Made by a program: the position numbers and the translations under genes. From the NCBI RefSeq assembly GCF_036711975.1, contig NC_091975.1, forward strand, positions 5,954,501-6,018,500: a stretch of 64,000 bases of DNA, read 5' to 3'. The notes under the pieces were generated by a model that was given only the letters and a program-made list of their open reading frames with translations, ran no database searches and had not been told where the DNA came from. This DNA comes from Onthophagus taurus. Its lineage: Eukaryota; Arthropoda; Insecta; Coleoptera; Scarabaeidae. Shown here in pieces: positions 60,503-64,000 of this stretch (positions are counted from its first letter, which is position 1; the number at the start of each line of letters is the position of its first letter).

Positions 60503-62862
60503 TTAACGTTTCTTATACAAACAAGGTAATAACCCAACACTCGGCAATTTATTTTTATTTCTACACTCAGTCATCTTCTTAAAATCAATAAAATAAAATA
60601 AATCCTTCGTTAAATCCTTCCAAGATTGTTTAAATCCAAACTGCTCGATTCCTTTAATAAACACGTCGACTTTTTCAAATCTACTTTGCACCTCAGCAAT
60701 TTTTAATGTACCCCTAGAACATTAAATTAAATAAAAACGTCATCTCAATTCAATTTTCTTACCCAATTTTTAATATCCTATTAGCTTCAAAAATGAAATC
60801 TTTAATATTCGTTCCCATTAATGATAAACAAAATACAACGACGTCAACACTATTTTTCTCTAAGGGTACTTTAGACATCTCACATTCTGTTACGTAATCA
60901 TTTACAGCTTGCAAATCGAAGGAGTAAACTTTTTGGGGTACACTTTGAGATAATTTTGCCTCGCCACAACCCATATCTGCAACTATTTTATTTCCATCCC
61001 TAAAAATTAATTTCAAATATTGATTTATCATAAATATGGGGAATAAGGGAGAATATGGGGATCAGGGCAAATAACGCTGAAATTTTGTCAAATAAACGAT
61101 TTATTGTTTGGAATAAAATAATAAATTTAGACTTAGAGGAGGCAAGATAAATCACATACACCCAGAATCTCCAAAACAGAGTCGAGGAAGTAAAGACTGA
61201 AGCAGAAGCAGAAATGGGAACCAACCACAGAGAAGTAATGGCAACTATTAATAATATAGAAATGAAAAGAGAAGAGATGAAAACCTACGTGAAAATAAAC
61301 ATCCATAAACTAAATCAGGAGAAAGAAAGACAAACACTGGAGGAAAGGTGGAGAATTTTTAAAGAAATAATGCGAAACAAAGCTATGGAGGTGTATGGAA
61401 TGAGAAAATATAATAATCAGACAAAGAGAAACACACTGGTGGAATGAAGAGGTCCGACAAGCAATCAAGAAATACATAGAAAGAAGAAATACATAAGAAC
61501 GAATTTGGAAGAGGATAGAGCAAACTATAGAATATGGTAAGAATAGCAGGAAATTCTGGAACCAAATCAGAAAACTGAAGGGAGATCAAAGGAAACAAAT
61601 AAAAGCCGTCAAGGATAAAAACAACGAGATAAAGACAACTGTAAGGGAAATTCTGGACATATGGGCGGGTTTTTTATGCAGAAAAGTTCAAGGATGGAAA
61701 ACGTACACAAATATTGGAGGAGGGAAGAGAAGATAATAAAATGTAAATAAGAAATAACGCGGAAGAAAAATTCATATGAGTACTTGGGCAGTATAATATC
61801 ACAGATGGAAGGATAGATTTAGACATCAATGCAAGAATAAGGAAAACAAACAACGTATATCATACTCTAAACAGAACAATTTTTGGGAAAAAGTGTACAA
61901 CTCGACAGCAGTCCCAATATTAACATATGCCAGTGAATCATGGACACTCCAAGATAAACAAGAAGGAAAGATCACAGCAATGGATAAGAAAATAAGACTG
62001 GAAATAGATCAAAAGGAGATAATCAGCAAAATAGAAAGAAAGCAACTAAACTGGTACACCTACATAATTAGAATAGTAAAAAAGGTATTTGAAGCAAAGA
62101 ATAACAATAAGAAAAAGAGGAAGAAGTGGGAGGAAAGAGTAGCAGATGTTGAAAAGAAGACAGGGAAGACTCTAGCAGATATAAAGGAATTAACCAGGAA
62201 CCAGAGGGAATGGATTTATGCTATATCTGATGCCATCATAATAAATGTTTTAAAACATACATTTTTTTGATACTTTTAATGATTACATCTAAAGGATTTA
62301 TAGGCCATTTATTAACTTGCTGTCTATATCCTTCATGGTAAGCTTGAAAAGCTTTCGGATCTTTTTTAAACATATCTTTAGCTGATTTTCCTTCGATTGT
62401 GTATAATTCTTCGTTTATATAACGAAATCTCGACGATTTCAAACGTTCCATCATTCGTTCTCTTAACGAAAGTTTCATAAATTCCTTTCTTGATTTTAAT
62501 AACGTGTGGTACTCATTGGATTTACCACCAGATGTGGAATTTTTATTCTCGATACTTTTTATTTTTCGTTTTTGATTTACAACTTGATTTTGAGTTAATT
62601 TTTTTTGGTTAATTTTTAATTGTTTTGATGGGTTTTCGGGTTTATTAGGCAAATTATTTTTGGGTTTTTTATTTTTTTCCTTCTTTTTGGATGAAACACT
62701 TTCATTTGATGCTTTTGATCGATGACTTTTCTTTTTCTAAAAAATTTGATGTAATAAAATGATTAGAAATAATAATCTTTTTACCTTTTTTTTGAAGAGA
62801 TTTTTAATTTTTTCATCGGATACTTCACTATTATCCCATTTAGGAGTTTTAAATGTGTCCAT
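60503..62862 (-). CDS. RRP8: Ribosomal RNA-processing protein 8 (SAM methyltransferase)
   Basis: Four exons on the minus strand: 62862-62785, 62736-62261, 60999-60763, 60713-60503. Phases close to give 333 residues. A Lys-rich nucleolar-type N-terminus (to ~95) precedes the conserved RRP8 region: RERMMERLKSSRFRYINEEL, KKDPKAFQAYHEGYRQQV, then the SAM-binding loop VADMGCGEAKL (~191-201), YSFDLQA, VPLEKNSVDVVVFCLSLMGTN (motif around 232-249), and a C-terminal LLPCLYKKR that matches the family end. RRP8 makes the m1A mark in large-subunit rRNA in the nucleolus. All catalytic-domain motifs are present, so it should be functional. Exons 2 and 3 are separated by a 1.26-kb intron holding a dead LINE. 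Confidence 0.93.
61090..62255 (+). mobile_element. Degenerate non-LTR retrotransposon in RRP8 intron
   Basis: Plus-strand fragments in several frames. 61214-61447 resembles the endonuclease-RT linker of insect LINEs (ERWRIFKEIMRNKAMEVYG, followed in another frame by a WWNEEVR-like stretch). 61893-62270 has the post-RT signature AVPILTYASESWTLQDK and a long Lys-rich tail. Much of the RT core, including the catalytic YADD-type motif, is missing between them. It is a 5'-truncated and internally deleted copy antisense to RRP8. Confidence 0.7.
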
Positions 62863-63438
62863 GATTATAAAAATCACATTGGTAAGAAAAGTAAGGTTAT
62901 GTTAGGTTATGTTTCTGTTTATTTTGATTATTTTTATCAAAAAATTAGGTTGGTGTCAATGAGTGTCAAATTTTTTTGAGTTATGTGAGGTTAGAATTAA
63001 GTGTCAAAATGTAAGTAAAAAAATTTATGATTAAATTAAATTCGTTTAAATAAAACGGAATTAGGTCGCGCTATCTTATCTTGTACTCTCGTCGACGACA
63101 ATATAAGTCAATATTTTTATTTTAATTAATTTATTTTCGTTTCGATATCTCTAAGCCCCATTCGACTCTCTACTAAAGGCTTCGAAATGACCTTACATTT
63201 CATATTTATTTTCGTTGGCGGTCACGTTCGTGACGAAATTCGCGGTAAATATTACGTAAAATCGAACGAATCGTCTCTATTGTTTGGATTATCCGATACG
63301 GGGACCGTTCCGTTTGGAATTCCACTTGGAATTCCGCTAAAACAAAAAGGTTAGGTTAGTTATGTGTTTTATGTGTTATCTCGTTTATTTAAACCTATTT
63401 TTTTTCAGTTCTTTTAAGAATATCTCGGTGGAAAACAG
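62863..63438. promoter_or_regulatory. Shared divergent promoter region, RRP8 / AFG1L
   Basis: The two start codons face away from each other across 576 bp. Words of the TTAGGTTA type occur near 62895-62915, 62985 and 63350-63356. On the AFG1L side a short intron (63350-63408; donor GTTAGG, acceptor TTTTTTTTCAG) lies in the 5' UTR. No TATA box is clear, as is common for housekeeping bidirectional promoters. Confidence 0.55.
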
Positions 63439-63479
63439 ATGGCAACTATATTTCTTGTGAGAGGAAAATTCGTTTGTAA
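63187..63479 (+). other. Spliced upstream ORF overlapping the AFG1L start
   Basis: ATG at 63187 opens a frame that crosses the 5' UTR intron (63350-63408) in phase and ends at TAA 63477-63479, giving 77 residues. It overlaps the AFG1L start in another frame by about 40 nt. The N-terminus is hydrophobic (MTLHFIFIFVGG). No family was recognised. It could be a regulatory uORF if transcription starts upstream of 63187. Confidence 0.3.
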
Positions 63480-64000
63480 ATGTTGTTCGTTACAAATACG
63501 ACGGTTATCACAAAGTAGAGTTAATTTTAAAGCTGATGGACCAACACCAGTGGAAGTTTTAAATAAAAAATTAAAAAATGGGGAGTTGTTGAGGGATGAA
63601 GGACAAACGGAAGTAATCGAGGCGTTACAAAGACTATACGAGAATATTCAAGGTTATGAACCACCTAAAAAAAGTCTACTAAATCGCTTGTTTAATAAGA
63701 AAAAGCAAGTTCCTATTAAAGGTTTATATATTTATGGATCAGTCGGTGGGGGTAAAACTATGTTAATGGATATATTCTTTAATTGTTGCAAACAAGAAAA
63801 AAAATCAAGGGTACATTTTAACCAATTTATGTTAAAAGTCCACCAAGATATTCACGACATCAAATCGGATATTAACATAGATCACCGTGATAAAGATGCT
63901 AAAATTTATGATCCAATCCCAAGAATCGCGGAAGTAATCACCGATAAAAGTTGGTTAATGTGTTTTGATGAGTTCCAAGTAACCGATATTGCTGATGCAA
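63439..64000 (+). CDS. AFG1L: AFG1-like mitochondrial AAA ATPase, 5' part
   Basis: Partial: open from ATG 63439 to the window edge (187 codons). The first ~25 residues are basic with no acidic residues (MATIFLVRGKFVCKCC, then RRLSQSR), as expected for a mitochondrial presequence. A family block follows (DEGQTEVIEALQRLYE), then Walker A GSVGGGKT (residues 100-107), HFNQFMLKVHQDIH, and Walker B MCFDEFQVTD with the Asp-Glu pair at 177-178. AFG1/LACE1 proteins are inner-membrane ATPases that assist turnover of respiratory-chain subunits. The start is the first ATG of an exon that begins at acceptor 63408. Confidence 0.9.
   Translation, partial: MATIFLVRGKFVCKCCSLQIRRLSQSRVNFKADGPTPVEVLNKKLKNGELLRDEGQTEVIEALQRLYENIQGYEPPKKSLLNRLFNKKKQVPIKGLYIYGSVGGGKTMLMDIFFNCCKQEKKSRVHFNQFMLKVHQDIHDIKSDINIDHRDKDAKIYDPIPRIAEVITDKSWLMCFDEFQVTDIADA

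Overview
This is eukaryotic nuclear DNA from an AT-rich insect genome. I infer a beetle or a close relative. Reasons: very short introns, GT-AG splicing, a complete protostome-specific Rho-GEF (PsGEF) gene, many TTAA-flanked piggyBac-like elements, and five recognisable animal genes among satellite arrays. The order-level call is inference only. There is nothing prokaryotic and no CRISPR, operon or ribosome-binding-site structure.

Layout. 1-2560: end of a dimeric satellite with a period of about 367 bp. 3121-10217 (+): a GRAM-domain, one-transmembrane-segment GRAMD2-type gene. It has two alternative 5' exons and one intron filled by a nested stack of transposons. 11449-24500: a tandem array of about 764-bp units, broken by a TTAA element that itself contains a 190-bp tandem array. 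25262-26573 (-): complete BABAM2/BRE gene. 27178-31050 (-): complete two-exon Prrx-type homeobox gene; its 3.2-kb intron is mostly a 365-bp-period satellite. 33650-35520: a related 352-bp-period satellite. 38000-39577: second, right-truncated copy of the TTAA element. 39903-59949 (+): PsGEF, 20 coding exons, C2-PDZ-DH-PH. Its introns contain hAT, Tc1/mariner and LINE remnants and a third TTAA element. 60503-62862 (-): RRP8 methyltransferase, tail-to-tail with PsGEF, with a dead LINE in one intron. 63439-64000 (+): 5' part of AFG1L, head-to-head with RRP8 across a 576-bp shared promoter region.

The five genes have unrelated roles: membrane contact sites, ubiquitin/BRISC complex, developmental transcription, Rho signalling, and rRNA methylation with mitochondrial quality control. 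They do not form a functional cluster. All exon models below were built by hand from splice signals and reading-frame continuity.

Most interesting material: (i) a TTAA/CCCTTTGTGTCC element present three times with 11, 7 and 10 internal satellite monomers, one copy having an empty-site control inside the adjacent array; (ii) three separate dimeric satellites with monomers near 180 bp, at least two clearly homologous; (iii) a 764-bp tandem unit whose minus strand carries exon-like blocks with strong splice signals; (iv) an apparently minimal 55-bp intron expanded to 3.6 kb by a TTAA element containing a Tc1-like element containing two CAAGG-ended MITEs with 9-bp target duplications.
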